Positions 25,638-34,418 are shown, numbered from the stretch's first letter. The stretch is DNA of 64,000 nucleotides from Phytohabitans sp036906915 (GCF_036906915.1 NZ_JBAKHX010000034.1:18532-82531), one strand, 5' to 3'. Notes: a model not told the origin generated them from the letters alone. Numbers and translations: made by a program.

Positions 25638-26294
25638 GTGGGTGACCGGGACCGCAAGACCGCGCTGTTCGAGCAGTTCGCCCGCGTCGGCAAGGCCCTA
25701 GCGTCGGGCAAGCGTCTGGAGCTGCTGGACCTGCTTGCCCAAGGCGAGCGCGACGTGGCCTCCCTAGCCGCGGCGGCCGAGCTGGGCGTGACCACCGCGT
25801 CTGCCCATCTGCAGACGCTGCGGCAGGCGAACCTGGTCGCCACCCGCCGGGACGGCACCCGCATCCTGTACCGGCTCGCCGGCCGGGACGTCGCCGACCT
25901 GTATGCCCGCCTGCGCGAGGTCGCCCAGTCGCACCTGCCCGACGTGGAGGCCACCCGGATCGCGTACCTGGGTGAGGACGGCGGGCAGCCGGTCACCCGC
26001 TACCAGCTCCAGCGGCTCACCAAAACGGGCACCGTCACGGTGCTGGACGTACGCCCCCCGGAGGAGTACGCCGCTGGGCACATCCCCGGCGCGGTCAGCA
26101 TCCCCCTGGGCGAGCTGGCCGACCGGCTCGCCGAAGTCCCCGACGGGCAGATCGTCGCCTACTGCCGGGGCGCCTACTGCGTACTCGCCCACGACGCCGT
26201 CCGCCTCCTCGCGGCCAACGGCCGCGCCGCGACCCGACTGACGGACGGGATGCTCGAATGGCGGCTGGCTGACCTGCCCGTCGCGGTGCCGTGA
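25638..26294 (+). CDS. ArsR-family regulator fused to a rhodanese domain
   Basis: The 218-residue protein has an N-terminal winged-helix ArsR domain (about 1-100; LDLLAQGERDVASLAAAAEL and TTASAHLQTLRQANLVATRR) and a C-terminal rhodanese domain (about 118-218). The latter has VTVLDVRPPEEYAAGHIPGA and the loop IVAYCRGAYCVLAHDA, whose first Cys is the rhodanese nucleophile. The architecture suits a repressor that senses persulfide through Cys modification. It is divergent from the MBL-rhodanese/MFS operon and probably controls it and itself. GTG 25638 is preceded by GGAGGAGG. Confidence 0.88.
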   Translation: MGDRDRKTALFEQFARVGKALASGKRLELLDLLAQGERDVASLAAAAELGVTTASAHLQTLRQANLVATRRDGTRILYRLAGRDVADLYARLREVAQSHLPDVEATRIAYLGEDGGQPVTRYQLQRLTKTGTVTVLDVRPPEEYAAGHIPGAVSIPLGELADRLAEVPDGQIVAYCRGAYCVLAHDAVRLLAANGRAATRLTDGMLEWRLADLPVAVP

Positions 26295-26360
26295 CCAATC
26301 CACCGCCGAGCGGCCCGGTATGCCCGGATCATCCCAGCACCCTCCCGCGCATGCCGCGTA

Positions 26361-26996
26361 TCAGACAGCGGCTGGCTTGCGAGCAAAGATGCGCTCGATC
26401 GAGCCTGCCTTGAGGCGCTGGGCCTCGACGATGTCGAATCCGGCCGACCGCACCAGCGGAAGCTGGCGGCGGGTGAAGTGCTCACCGGCGGCACGGATGG
26501 TCACGCGTTCCAACAGCCACTGCGCTGCCCGGATCGGCGGCCAGCTGCTGCCGATGTGGTCGAGCAGCAGCAGCCGTCCGCCAGGCATCAGCACCCGCCG
26601 CATCTCACTGATCGCGGCGGCTGGGTCGGGGATCGTGCACAGCGACAGCGCGCAGACCACGGTGTCGAACGTTTGGTCGTCGAACGGCAGCGCCTGCGCG
26701 TCGCCGGTGCGCAGATCGACGTCCACACCGAGGTCGGCGGCGCGCTGCCGGGCGATGGCCAGCATCGCCGGGCTAAGCTCGATCCCGGTGATGGTCACAT
26801 CGGCCGGGTACAGCGGCAGGTTGCGGCCGGTGCCGATGGCCACCTCCAGGACCCGCCCGTGTGCGCGGGCGGTGAGCCATTCGCGGCCCCCGCCGAACCA
26901 AACCTTCTCGAAGAAGGCGATCTGTTTGTCGTAGCCGGGCGCTGATTTCTCCCACACGCGCAGGGCTTTAGCGGTCGCGTCTTCCTTGATCTTCAC
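26361..26996 (-). CDS. Class I SAM-dependent methyltransferase (UbiE-like)
   Basis: The 211-residue protein shows the Rossmann methyltransferase motifs: motif I VLEVAIGTGRNLPLYPADVT (Gly-Thr-Gly), an acidic residue ending the second strand (ITGIELSPAML), FDTVVCALSLCTIPDP as motif IV region and MPGGRLLLLDHIGSSWPPIR. The latter pattern is typical of the actinobacterial UbiE/phosphatidylethanolamine-methyltransferase-like branch. Its ATG overlaps the tetR stop (ATGA), so it is expressed together with that regulator. The substrate is unknown. Confidence 0.85.
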   Translation of the reverse strand: MKIKEDATAKALRVWEKSAPGYDKQIAFFEKVWFGGGREWLTARAHGRVLEVAIGTGRNLPLYPADVTITGIELSPAMLAIARQRAADLGVDVDLRTGDAQALPFDDQTFDTVVCALSLCTIPDPAAAISEMRRVLMPGGRLLLLDHIGSSWPPIRAAQWLLERVTIRAAGEHFTRRQLPLVRSAGFDIVEAQRLKAGSIERIFARKPAAV

Positions 26997-27631
26997 GCGG
27001 AGCCTCCCGATCCGGGACGGTCAGGAACAAGTGCGGTGTGGTCCATGGTGGACTGTGCGGCGGCGGCGATGACGCCGCCGATCGCGGCGCGGATCCGGTC
27101 GGCCGCCCGTGCCGGATCGGGTTGGCCGGCGTCCAGCCAGGCGATCACCGCCTCGATCGCGACGGTCGGCGCGAGGTGGGATGCCCACTGTGCCCATGCC
27201 GAATCGGCGACGACGGCCTTGATCTGCACGTGCGCGATGTCGTGGATCTCGGTGCGGAAGCGGTCGGTCAGGGCCCGGAACTCTGGCTCCCGGGCGGCGT
27301 GCTGGAACAGCAATCGGAACCCGGCCGGTTCGGCCGCGGCGGCGGCCAGCAGGCCGTCGATGCTGGCCTCGGTGAACTCACCAACCTGTTCCCCGACATG
27401 TGTCGCGAGCAGCGCGCAGACCCGGTCGAGGACCGCCTGGTACAGGTCGGTTTTGGACTCGAAATGCCGGTACAAGATCACCTTCGTGATACCCGCCTCG
27501 ACCGCGACGTCGTCCAGGCTGGTGTTAGCAAACCCCGCGCGGGCGAACGCCTGTGTGCCTGCGGCCAGGATTTGCTCCCGCCGCTGCGCCCGGGGCAGCC
27601 GTCGCACCGGCTTCGGCCCGCTCGTCGCCAT
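26993..27631 (-). CDS. TetR/AcrR-family regulator
   Basis: The 212-residue protein has the TetR helix-turn-helix at the N-terminus (QRREQILAAGTQAFARAGFA, then DDVAVEAGITKVILYRHFES) and an all-helical ligand domain. It is divergent from the ABC exporter and coupled to a methyltransferase gene. Repression of the exporter and of its own operon, released by a small lipophilic ligand, is the common arrangement for this family. Confidence 0.9.
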   Translation of the reverse strand: MATSGPKPVRRLPRAQRREQILAAGTQAFARAGFANTSLDDVAVEAGITKVILYRHFESKTDLYQAVLDRVCALLATHVGEQVGEFTEASIDGLLAAAAAEPAGFRLLFQHAAREPEFRALTDRFRTEIHDIAHVQIKAVVADSAWAQWASHLAPTVAIEAVIAWLDAGQPDPARAADRIRAAIGGVIAAAAQSTMDHTALVPDRPGSGGSA

Positions 27632-27653
27632 CCACGCCCTCCCGCAAATCGTT

Positions 27654-27692
27654 GTTGACGTCTGAGTGTACTACTGTTTATGTTGACTCTGA
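27654..27692 (+). promoter_or_regulatory. Promoter of the ABC exporter with direct repeats
   Basis: A -35 TTGACG (27655-27660) and -10 TATGTT (27679-27684) are 18 bp apart. Two near-identical direct repeats, GTTGACGTCTGA (27654-27665) and GTTGACTCTGA (27682-27692), start 28 bp apart and flank the promoter. They are good candidates for the TetR-family binding site, although a direct rather than inverted arrangement is unusual for TetR. Confidence 0.5.
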
Positions 27693-27739
27693 AAGATACA
27701 AGCCGAAGGTGACATGCCCAACCCCTCTGGAGCGCGACG

Positions 27740-28681
27740 ATGACTGACCAGGACGGCCGGATCGTGGTTTCCGGCCTGACCAAGACCTTCGGGACGGTCA
27801 AGGCCGTCGACGGCTTAACCTTCACTGTGCAACCAGGCTCGATCACCGGGTTCCTCGGCCCCAACGGCGCCGGAAAGACCACCACACTGCGGATGCTGCT
27901 CGGCCTGGTCCGCCCGGACGCCGGGACCGCCACGATCGGTGGCCGCGCCTACACCGACCTGCCCGCGCCCGGTGACCGAGTGGGGGCGGTGCTGGAGGCG
28001 ACCGCGTTCCACCCGGCCCGCACCGGGCGTGCCCACCTGCGCATCTACTGCACCATCAACGGCTACCCCCGCACACGCGCCGACGAGGTCCTGGAACTGG
28101 TAGGCCTGGCCGGCGCCGGCCGACGGGCAGTGCGCGGCTACTCCCTCGGCATGCGGCAACGCCTCGCCCTCGCCACCGCCCTGCTTGGCGACCCAAAGGT
28201 GCTCGTGCTCGACGAGCCGGCAAACGGCCTGGACCCCGAAGGCATCGCCTGGATGCGCCGCCTACTACGCGACCTCGCCGCGCAGGGCCGCACCGTGCTC
28301 GTCTCCAGCCACGTACTGTCCGAAGTCCAGCAACTGGTCGACCACGTGGTGATCATCAACCGCGGTCGGTGCGTACGCCAAGGCCCACTCACCGCGCTAT
28401 CCGACCTGCACGGACCGATCGTGTCCGTGCGCACCCCGGACCCCGGCCGGCTGCACGCCGCGCTGATCCGCACCGGCATCGACGAAGGCCGCATCACCCG
28501 CACCGGCGACCAGCTGCGCGTCACCGGGATCCAGGCCGACGACGTGGGCCAGTTGGCCTTCATCGAACAGGTACCCGTGCTGTGGCTGGCCGCCGAGCAG
28601 TCCGACCTGGAACAGGTGTTCTTCGCCCTCACCACCGACAACAGCCGGCAACCGGCCCTGACCGCAACCGCGGGAGCCTGA
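27740..28681 (+). CDS. ABC transporter ATP-binding protein
   Basis: The 313-residue protein carries Walker A (FLGPNGAGKTTTLRMLLGLV), Q-loop region, signature (GYSLGMRQRLALATALLG), Walker B with catalytic Glu (VLVLDEPANGLDPEGIAWMR) and the switch His (VLVSSHVLSEVQQLVDHVVI). A C-terminal domain of about 90 residues follows, as in DrrA/CcmA-type drug and lipid exporters. It pairs with the permease that starts one base after its stop codon. The divergent TetR gene is the likely regulator. Confidence 0.93.
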   Translation: MTDQDGRIVVSGLTKTFGTVKAVDGLTFTVQPGSITGFLGPNGAGKTTTLRMLLGLVRPDAGTATIGGRAYTDLPAPGDRVGAVLEATAFHPARTGRAHLRIYCTINGYPRTRADEVLELVGLAGAGRRAVRGYSLGMRQRLALATALLGDPKVLVLDEPANGLDPEGIAWMRRLLRDLAAQGRTVLVSSHVLSEVQQLVDHVVIINRGRCVRQGPLTALSDLHGPIVSVRTPDPGRLHAALIRTGIDEGRITRTGDQLRVTGIQADDVGQLAFIEQVPVLWLAAEQSDLEQVFFALTTDNSRQPALTATAGA

Positions 28682-28682
28682 C

Positions 28683-29447
28683 ATGCGACGCCTCATCGCC
28701 GGCGAGTTCCAAAAACTCTTCGCAACCCGGCTGTGGCTGTGGCTGCTGCTCGGCTCGATGGCCATCACCGCCCTCTACGCGAGCCTGCAGATCGCCTTCT
28801 CCGACGACCCGGACACCTGGACCCTGCCGCTGTCCACAGCAGACGGTCAGCAGACCCTGTTCGCCGCCGCTGCGAGCGCCGCCAGCCCACTCGTCGCGGT
28901 CCTCGCAGCGATCGGGATCACCGGCGAGTACCGGCACCGCACCGCCACCACCACATTCCTGGCCACGCCCCATCGCGACCGGGTCATCGCCGCCAAACTC
29001 ATCACCTACGGCCTCACCGGCATCGGCTATGCACTCGCCTGCACGGCGGTCGTCACCGCGATCGCCGTACCGTGGCTGTCCGCCAAGAACGTCGACCTGT
29101 CGCTGGCCGGCAACGGCCTGCCCGCCACCATGGCCGGCGGGATCGCCGCAGTCGCCCTCTACGCGCTGATCGGGGTCGGCCTCGGAGCGCTGCTCCGCGA
29201 ACAGGTCGCCACCGTGGTCGGGCTGCTCATCTACCTGTTCGTCATCGAGGCCATCCTCACCAACATCCGCGCCCTCGACGCATGGACGCGCTACCTCCCC
29301 GGACCAGCGGACAACGCCCTCACCGGCATCACCCTGACCAACCAGGATTACCTGCGACCGTGGCAAGGCGGCCTCATCCTCACCACCTACTGCGTCGCGA
29401 TCGCCGCCGCCGGCACCTACCTCGCCAACCGCAGAGACGTAGCCTGA
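28683..29447 (+). CDS. ABC-2-type permease
   Basis: The 254-residue protein has six membrane segments in the ABC-2 arrangement: an N-terminal amphipathic LIAGEFQKLFATRLWLWLLL, then a cytoplasmic EYRHRTATTTFLATPHRDRV coupling helix after the second segment, and four further segments. This is the layout of actinobacterial permeases that work with a single DrrA-like ATPase. Only one base separates it from the ATPase gene, so the two form a complete exporter. The cargo is unknown. Confidence 0.9.
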   Translation: MRRLIAGEFQKLFATRLWLWLLLGSMAITALYASLQIAFSDDPDTWTLPLSTADGQQTLFAAAASAASPLVAVLAAIGITGEYRHRTATTTFLATPHRDRVIAAKLITYGLTGIGYALACTAVVTAIAVPWLSAKNVDLSLAGNGLPATMAGGIAAVALYALIGVGLGALLREQVATVVGLLIYLFVIEAILTNIRALDAWTRYLPGPADNALTGITLTNQDYLRPWQGGLILTTYCVAIAAAGTYLANRRDVA

Positions 29448-29471
29448 CGCAACACAGCCGCAGGGTGCCGT

Positions 29472-29508
29472 CGCAACTGGCCATCCCACCGCGACCGCGG
29501 CCGTTGCG
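29472..29508. terminator. Imperfect hairpin between convergent genes
   Basis: CGCAAC-T-GGCC (29472-29482) pairs with GGCC-GTTGCG (29499-29508) with a one-base bulge and a 16-nt loop. It lies between the permease stop and the GH30 stop and could terminate both transcripts. Confidence 0.4.
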
Positions 29509-29524
29509 TGCTCCTGGCGGATGC

Positions 29525-31246
29525 TCAGCTACAGGCGGTGCCGTTGAGGGTGAACCCACTCGGAGCGGCGTTGTTGCCGCTATGGCTGGCTTGGAAGCCG
29601 ATATTGATCGAGCCGCCCGGTGGTATTGACGCGTTATGGCTGACGTTCGTCGCGGTCACCTGACCACTGGCTGGTGAGTACGTGGCGTTCCAGCCGGAGG
29701 TGATGGTCTGCCCAGATCCGAGGGTGAATCGCAGCGACCAGCCGTTGACAGCGCTCGTGCCGGTGTTGGTGATGGTGATGTTGTCGACCAGGCCGGTGTT
29801 CCACGCGCTGACCACGTTGTTCACCTGGCAGGTGCCGGTGGGCGGGGTCGTGGGCGGGGTCGTTGGCGGCGTCGTGGGCGGGGTTGTTGGCGGCGTGGTG
29901 GGCGGCGTGGTCGGCGCGGGGCCCTCGCTCAGCGTGACGGTGGAGATGCTTCGTGCAGGGATGTTGACGGTCGCCTGTCCGCCGCTGACACTCGCTGGCT
30001 GAGACTGGGCGCTCAGGTTTTGTGAGGTGACGAAATGCTCGGCCTTCGAAATGCTCTGCGGCACCTGGACGACGGCATTGTTGACCGCGCTGTTCGAACG
30101 ATTGAGAATCACCAGCACGACCTTGCCTCTCCCCTGGTAGGCCGTGACCTCCAGAGAGGAAGCTTTCGAGCTCTTCGAGAGAGCGACCCGCTTGTCGCCG
30201 GGCCGGACGTACTTGGAGTACTGCGAGAATGCGTAGCCGCGCTTGAGGACCGCGCCCTTCGTCGTCCCGAACTGCGACTCGCCGTCACCGATGAAGGAGT
30301 AGAAGCGGCGGCCGTACCACCAGATGTACGCGCTCCAACTGGACTCCATCGACTTGTGCACGGTACGCATGATGTCGTCCAGGGTCTCGTTCCAGACGGC
30401 CGCGTTGCTGGGGTTCCCCCAGATGTTCGAACCATCCCCGTCGGCCTTGTGCAGGTTCCACTCCGTCATCCACTGGTTCTTGCCGTACTGGTTGGCGAGC
30501 GGGTAGGGCGACAGGTTTCCACTGTTCTCGGTGTCGTACAGGTGGCCGCCGACGTAGCCGATGTTGTTGCGCGCGGTGGCGTCCTGCAGCGTGGGGTCGG
30601 TGTACTGGCGGTTGAATCTCAGGGACTCGGCGACCATGAGCTTGGTGTCCTTGACCTTTGCGCCCTGGTCGCGGACGAAATTGCGCAACTCGGCGCCGGT
30701 CCAGTCCATCGAATCGTAGTCTGGGTGCCAGTCCGGCTCATTCTGGACCGAGGTCACGTCGATCGTGACGCCCTGGTTCTTCATGTACTGCACGTAACCG
30801 TTCAGGTGCTCGGCATAGTCGTCGTAGTAGTCGGTCTTGAGCTTGCCGCCGCCGACCCTGCTGTTGTTCGTCTTGAAGTTCGCGGGGGCCGTCCAGGGCG
30901 AGGCAAGAATCTTGACATTGGAGCCGTAGGACTTCGCCGTCTTCAGGCTGTTCACCGCATAGCTCCACTCGCTGGACACAGGCGACAGCCCGGTCCGAAC
31001 GATCGAGAGGCCGAGCTGCCCCGGGCCCATACCGACTAGGGTCTGGGTTTCGTCGGTCGTCCAGTGGCCGCTGGCACTTCCCCAGATCGGGGTCGCGGCC
31101 CCGAACCCGTCGATCGTCTGGTACGACGAGGCGGTATTGACGGTGATATCAGGTGTTGCGGCCAGCAGAGGCGGGGCGGTCAGGAGGCTCGCCACGGTGG
31201 CCAACGCGGCCGTCGCGGCCACCAACGGAATTCGGGACCGTTTCAC
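29525..31246 (-). CDS. Secreted GH30 glycosidase (xylanase-type) with CBM2
   Basis: The 573-residue protein has a signal peptide (about 1-30), a GH30 catalytic domain with its side beta-domain (about 33-450), a Thr-Pro linker and a C-terminal CBM2 (about 472-573; Trp-containing SAWNTGLV, GWSLRFTLGSGQTI, one Cys near each end). The acid/base is Glu170 in VTSVQNEPDW and the nucleophile Glu262 in MTEWNLHK. This resembles the GH30 glucuronoxylanase/endoxylanase branch, but beta-1,6-glucanase or other specificities cannot be excluded. GTG 31246 is preceded by GGAGGA. It acts outside the cell on plant or fungal wall polymers. Confidence 0.88.
   Translation of the reverse strand: MKRSRIPLVAATAALATVASLLTAPPLLAATPDITVNTASSYQTIDGFGAATPIWGSASGHWTTDETQTLVGMGPGQLGLSIVRTGLSPVSSEWSYAVNSLKTAKSYGSNVKILASPWTAPANFKTNNSRVGGGKLKTDYYDDYAEHLNGYVQYMKNQGVTIDVTSVQNEPDWHPDYDSMDWTGAELRNFVRDQGAKVKDTKLMVAESLRFNRQYTDPTLQDATARNNIGYVGGHLYDTENSGNLSPYPLANQYGKNQWMTEWNLHKADGDGSNIWGNPSNAAVWNETLDDIMRTVHKSMESSWSAYIWWYGRRFYSFIGDGESQFGTTKGAVLKRGYAFSQYSKYVRPGDKRVALSKSSKASSLEVTAYQGRGKVVLVILNRSNSAVNNAVVQVPQSISKAEHFVTSQNLSAQSQPASVSGGQATVNIPARSISTVTLSEGPAPTTPPTTPPTTPPTTPPTTPPTTPPTGTCQVNNVVSAWNTGLVDNITITNTGTSAVNGWSLRFTLGSGQTITSGWNATYSPASGQVTATNVSHNASIPPGGSINIGFQASHSGNNAAPSGFTLNGTACS
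29838..29909 (-). repeat. Six 12-bp tandem repeats encoding the Thr-Pro linker
   Basis: Six in-register copies of a 12-bp unit (GTGGGCGGGGTC and close variants on the plus strand) encode the TPPT-type linker of the GH30 protein. Copies 1 and 2 are identical and the others differ at one to three bases. The array is prone to slippage, so linker length probably varies between strains. Confidence 0.85.
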
Positions 31247-31341
31247 GGTTCCTCCACAGTTCGTCAGCAGCAACCTTGAGATTCGACGGCAGAGTGCGGC
31301 CTGGTGGCTCTCGATCGACGGACGCTCTCAACCAACCTTGG

Positions 31342-31349
31342 AAACGTTT
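31342..31349. promoter_or_regulatory. LacI-type operator core upstream of the GH30 gene
   Basis: In the 288-bp gap between the GH30 start and the LacI-family gene, the palindrome AAACGTTT sits in the context TTGGAAACGTTTAGTTG, close to the GAAACGTTTC-type sites bound by many LacI/CcpA-family regulators. It lies 96 bp upstream of the GH30 start codon. The rest of the gap is AT-richer than its surroundings and probably holds the promoter. Confidence 0.5.
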
Positions 31350-31534
31350 AGTTGATACCTGTCGATGTTTAGATATTGCATCATAGGTCGAGGACTGCCG
31401 CCGCCAGAGTGACATTCATCACAGGACGTGGCCCCAGCCCCCAGTCAGCGAGCTGAGCTACTGCCGCCCGAGCACGAAACGGAGGCCCGCCGGGAAGCTG
31501 CGGGCCCGGCCGGTCCGAAAGGTTTCCATCCCTT

Positions 31535-32578
31535 TCAGAATCGGTGCGGCGGTGCGGTGCTCTGGCGGACCACGAGCGCCGTCGCCAGTTCGACCCGGGT
31601 CTGCAGAGGAATCTTGGCGGCGGCGAGGGAGAGCAGCATGTGCGCGGCCGCCTCTCCCATATCGGCGAACGGCTGCCGCACGGTGGTCAGCGGCGGGGGA
31701 AAGCAGCGCGCCAGGTTGATGTCGTCGAAGCCGACCACGCTGAGGTCCTGCGGAATGCGCAGGCCCGCCTGACGGGCGGCCTCGTACACACCCAGAGCCT
31801 GCAGGTCGTTGCCGCAGACGATGGCGCTCGGGCGATCGGTCAGGTCTATCAGCTCCGCCGCCAACCGCAGGCCGTCGTTGGTCTGGAAGCGGCCCGAGCG
31901 CACCAGCTTTTCGTCCAGCGGCGCACCGGCGGTGTCCAGCGCCGCTCGGCACGCGTCCAGCCGGGCCCGCGCGCACATGAAGTCGCTCGGCCCGCTGATC
32001 ACGCCGATGCGCCGGTGACCGAGTTCGAGCAGGTGCCGGGCGACGGTGACACCGCCGCTCCAGTTCGTCGCACCCACCGACGGCGTGGGGTGAGCCGGCT
32101 CCCCCATGGGATCCAGCGCCACCACCGGGATACCGCTGACCGCCAGCTGCTCATGCTGCTCGGGGGTGAAATGGGAGTGCACGACGATCGCCCCAAGGGG
32201 CCGCCGGGCAAGCAACTGCTCCGCCCACGAGCGGGTGACGGGCGCCTGGTTCAGGGCGTTGGTGAACCCCACCGCGACGTCGTGTTGGCGGGCCACCCGC
32301 TCCGCGCCAGCGACGATCTCGATCGTGAGGTCGCCCTCGAGCCCGTAGGACACCACCTCGATGGCGGCTGCGGGCTCGGTCACCTGTGGCCGCCGGTAGC
32401 CGTGCTCGCGCAGCATGGCTTCCACTCGCTGTCGGGTGTTGACCGCCACGCCCGCGTGTCCGTTCAAGACCTTCGACACGGTGGCCGGCGAGACGCCCGC
32501 CAGCCCGGCGATCATCGCCACCGTCAGCTCGCCCCGCCGGCGCCCGCGCCGGTGCACTGCCCAGGTACCACCCGTCAC
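31535..32578 (-). CDS. LacI-family regulator next to the GH30 gene
   Basis: The product of about 347 residues has a LacI helix-turn-helix (TVAMIAGLAGVSPATVSKVL then NGHAGVAVNTRQRVEAMLRE) and a periplasmic-binding-protein-like effector domain (GVISGPSDF, AIVCGNDLQALGVYEAARQA, VVGFDDINLARCFPPPLTTV). It lies upstream of the GH30 gene on the same strand and probably represses it in the absence of an oligosaccharide inducer. The start is uncertain: GTG 32578 or GTG 32557; both leave the DNA-binding domain intact. Confidence 0.88.
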   Translation of the reverse strand: MTGGTWAVHRRGRRRGELTVAMIAGLAGVSPATVSKVLNGHAGVAVNTRQRVEAMLREHGYRRPQVTEPAAAIEVVSYGLEGDLTIEIVAGAERVARQHDVAVGFTNALNQAPVTRSWAEQLLARRPLGAIVVHSHFTPEQHEQLAVSGIPVVALDPMGEPAHPTPSVGATNWSGGVTVARHLLELGHRRIGVISGPSDFMCARARLDACRAALDTAGAPLDEKLVRSGRFQTNDGLRLAAELIDLTDRPSAIVCGNDLQALGVYEAARQAGLRIPQDLSVVGFDDINLARCFPPPLTTVRQPFADMGEAAAHMLLSLAAAKIPLQTRVELATALVVRQSTAPPHRF

Positions 32579-32643
32579 CCCGGAAGTGTATGTATCGACC
32601 TCAAACAATATCCACCGGGCACACCGCCGCCGGACGGCTGGCC

Positions 32644-33660
32644 TCAGGCGGCAGGCAGTTGGACGACGAAACGGCATCCGCCGTCGGTGTTCTTTACGCT
32701 GACCTGGCCGCCGTGGGCCTCGACGAGTCCCCGCACGATGGCCAGACCGAGACCGCCGACAGCGGCCTGCCCCGCGGCGACTGGGGTGCGGGCCCGTTCG
32801 CCGCGAAACGCCACGTCGAAGACGCGGGGCAGGTCCCTTTCCGGGATGCCGCCGCAGGTGTCGGCGACCTCCAGCCAGACGCGATCGCGGTCACGGCCGC
32901 CACTGATCCGGACGGTGCCGTCCTCGGGCGTGTAGCGAACCGCGTTGAGTAGCAGGTTGGCCACCACGCGGGCGAGCTCCGGCTCGCTGGCGTTGACGGT
33001 GGGCCAGCCCGTGTGGGCGGTGATCAGGCGGATGCGCCGGGCGTCGGCGATAGGGGCGGTGGCGGCGACAGCGTCGGATACGACCTCGCCGAGCGGGACC
33101 GTGGAGATCGAGAGGTTGAGCGCGCCGGCGTTGATGCGGGACAGTTCGAACAGGTCGTCGACGAGGCGGGTCATCCGGTCAGTTTCGGTCCGGATCCGCC
33201 GGTGGTACTCGGCCACCGTGGCCCGGTCGTCCACCACACGGTCCTCGAGCGCCTCGGCCATCGCCCGTAGACCAGCCAGCGGGGTACGCAGGTCGTGCGA
33301 GACCCAAGCGACGAGGTCCCGGCGGCCCTTTTCCAGCTGCCGCTCCCGCTGCCGGGCCTGCTCGGCCCAGACCGCGGCCGCGGCCAGCCGGCTGCCGAAG
33401 AACCACCCGACCGCCAGGCTGACAGCGGTGGCAGCCGCCACCGTGACCAGCACGACCTGCAGGTCGTGCGCCGACAGGAACATCGCCTCGGCGATGGTGA
33501 CGACGCCAGCGGTCACGCTGCCTACCGTGATCGCGACCAGGACCCAGATGTGGGCCATGATCGAAGACCCGCGCAGCAGGCGCAGCGCAGCGGCGCCCAG
33601 CGCGCCGACGACCAGCGCCCCACCGAGCGCGGCCAAGAAGATCAGCAACAGGTCGCGCAC
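32644..33660 (-). CDS. Sensor histidine kinase
   Basis: The 338-residue kinase has three or four N-terminal membrane segments (about 5-25, 35-55, 70-95) with very short loops and no extracytoplasmic sensor domain, so it may sense within the membrane. The catalytic part has the H-box WVSHDLRTPLAGLRAMAEAL, N-box ANLLLNAVRYTPEDG, D-box DTCGGIPERDLPRVF and G-box GGLGLAIVRGLVEAHGG. GTG 33660 starts one base after the response-regulator stop. The pair is probably the controller of the sugar/molybdopterin gene set that follows on the other strand. Confidence 0.9.
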   Translation of the reverse strand: MRDLLLIFLAALGGALVVGALGAAALRLLRGSSIMAHIWVLVAITVGSVTAGVVTIAEAMFLSAHDLQVVLVTVAAATAVSLAVGWFFGSRLAAAAVWAEQARQRERQLEKGRRDLVAWVSHDLRTPLAGLRAMAEALEDRVVDDRATVAEYHRRIRTETDRMTRLVDDLFELSRINAGALNLSISTVPLGEVVSDAVAATAPIADARRIRLITAHTGWPTVNASEPELARVVANLLLNAVRYTPEDGTVRISGGRDRDRVWLEVADTCGGIPERDLPRVFDVAFRGERARTPVAAGQAAVGGLGLAIVRGLVEAHGGQVSVKNTDGGCRFVVQLPAA

Positions 33661-33661
33661 G

Positions 33662-34354
33662 TCACGAGGCCATCTCGTACCGGTAGCCGACGCCCCACAC
33701 CGTGACGACCCGCCGCGGCGCCGCCGGATCGTCCTCGAGCTTCTCGCGCAACCGCCGGACGTGAACCGTGACCGTGGACTGGTCACCAAAGTCCCAGCCC
33801 CACACCCGTTCGAGCAGCTCGGCGCGGCGGAAGGCCCGCGAGGGATTGCGCATGAGGAACGCGAGCAGGTCGAACTCCCGGACCGTCAACGTCAGCTCGT
33901 CACCGCGGAGCCAGGCGACCCGGCGGCCGACGTCCAGGACCAGATCGCCGTCGACCAGACGGGCCGCGATGCCCGGGGCGGTATCGGTGCCGGCCCGGCG
34001 TAGCACGGACTGCGCCCGCAGCACGAGCTCCCGCGGCGAAAACGGCTTGGTCATGTAGTCGTCGGCACCGAGTTCGAGGCCGAGCACCCGGTCCGACTCC
34101 TCGCCGAGAGCGGTGAGCATCACGATCGGGATCTGGTCCGGGCGGGTCCGCAGTCGACGGCACACTTCGAGGCCGTCGATGCCCGGCAGCATCAGGTCGA
34201 GCACGACCAGGTCGGGCGGATCGCGGTCGACGACGGCGAGCGCGGTGGCGCCGTCGGCCGCCATGCCGACCTCGAAGCCGGCCAGGCGCAGGTACCGGCA
34301 CACCACGTCGCTGATCGTCGGGTCGTCGTCGACCACAAGTATCCGCTGCCCCAC
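33662..34354 (-). CDS. OmpR-family response regulator
   Basis: The 230-residue protein has a receiver domain with the acidic pocket (VVDDDP), phospho-acceptor Asp53 (LVVLDLMLPGIDG), Thr (IVMLTALGEE) and Lys (DDYMTKPFSPRELVLR), and a winged-helix OmpR effector domain with TVTVHVRRLREKLEDDPAAP and GVGYRYE. The GTG start is preceded by TAGCGT (34362-34367) ending 7 nt upstream, which suggests a leaderless transcript. OmpR regulators bind direct repeats spaced by about 11 bp; such a box lies 48 bp upstream of this gene. Confidence 0.92.
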   Translation of the reverse strand: MGQRILVVDDDPTISDVVCRYLRLAGFEVGMAADGATALAVVDRDPPDLVVLDLMLPGIDGLEVCRRLRTRPDQIPIVMLTALGEESDRVLGLELGADDYMTKPFSPRELVLRAQSVLRRAGTDTAPGIAARLVDGDLVLDVGRRVAWLRGDELTLTVREFDLLAFLMRNPSRAFRRAELLERVWGWDFGDQSTVTVHVRRLREKLEDDPAAPRRVVTVWGVGYRYEMAS

Positions 34355-34401
34355 ACTGGCTACGCTACCGGCGCCGCACGCCGGTCCCGCCTTGATGATC
34401 T

Positions 34402-34418
34402 ATTTCGGAACCCTTACG
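34402..34418 (-). promoter_or_regulatory. Candidate response-regulator box, copy 1
   Basis: On the minus strand this reads CGTAAGGGTTCCGAAAT. It matches 14 of 17 positions with the box at 36914-36930 (CGTAAGGATTCCGTAAG). The element is a pair of CGTAAG-like hexamers 11 bp apart, the spacing used by OmpR-type dimers. It lies in the 104-bp divergent gap between the response regulator and the epimerase gene, so it could control both. Confidence 0.5.

Noticed and set aside
29838..29909. Short tandem repeats as a CRISPR-like array
   Set aside because: The 12-bp units are contiguous without spacers and encode the Thr-Pro linker of a secreted enzyme.
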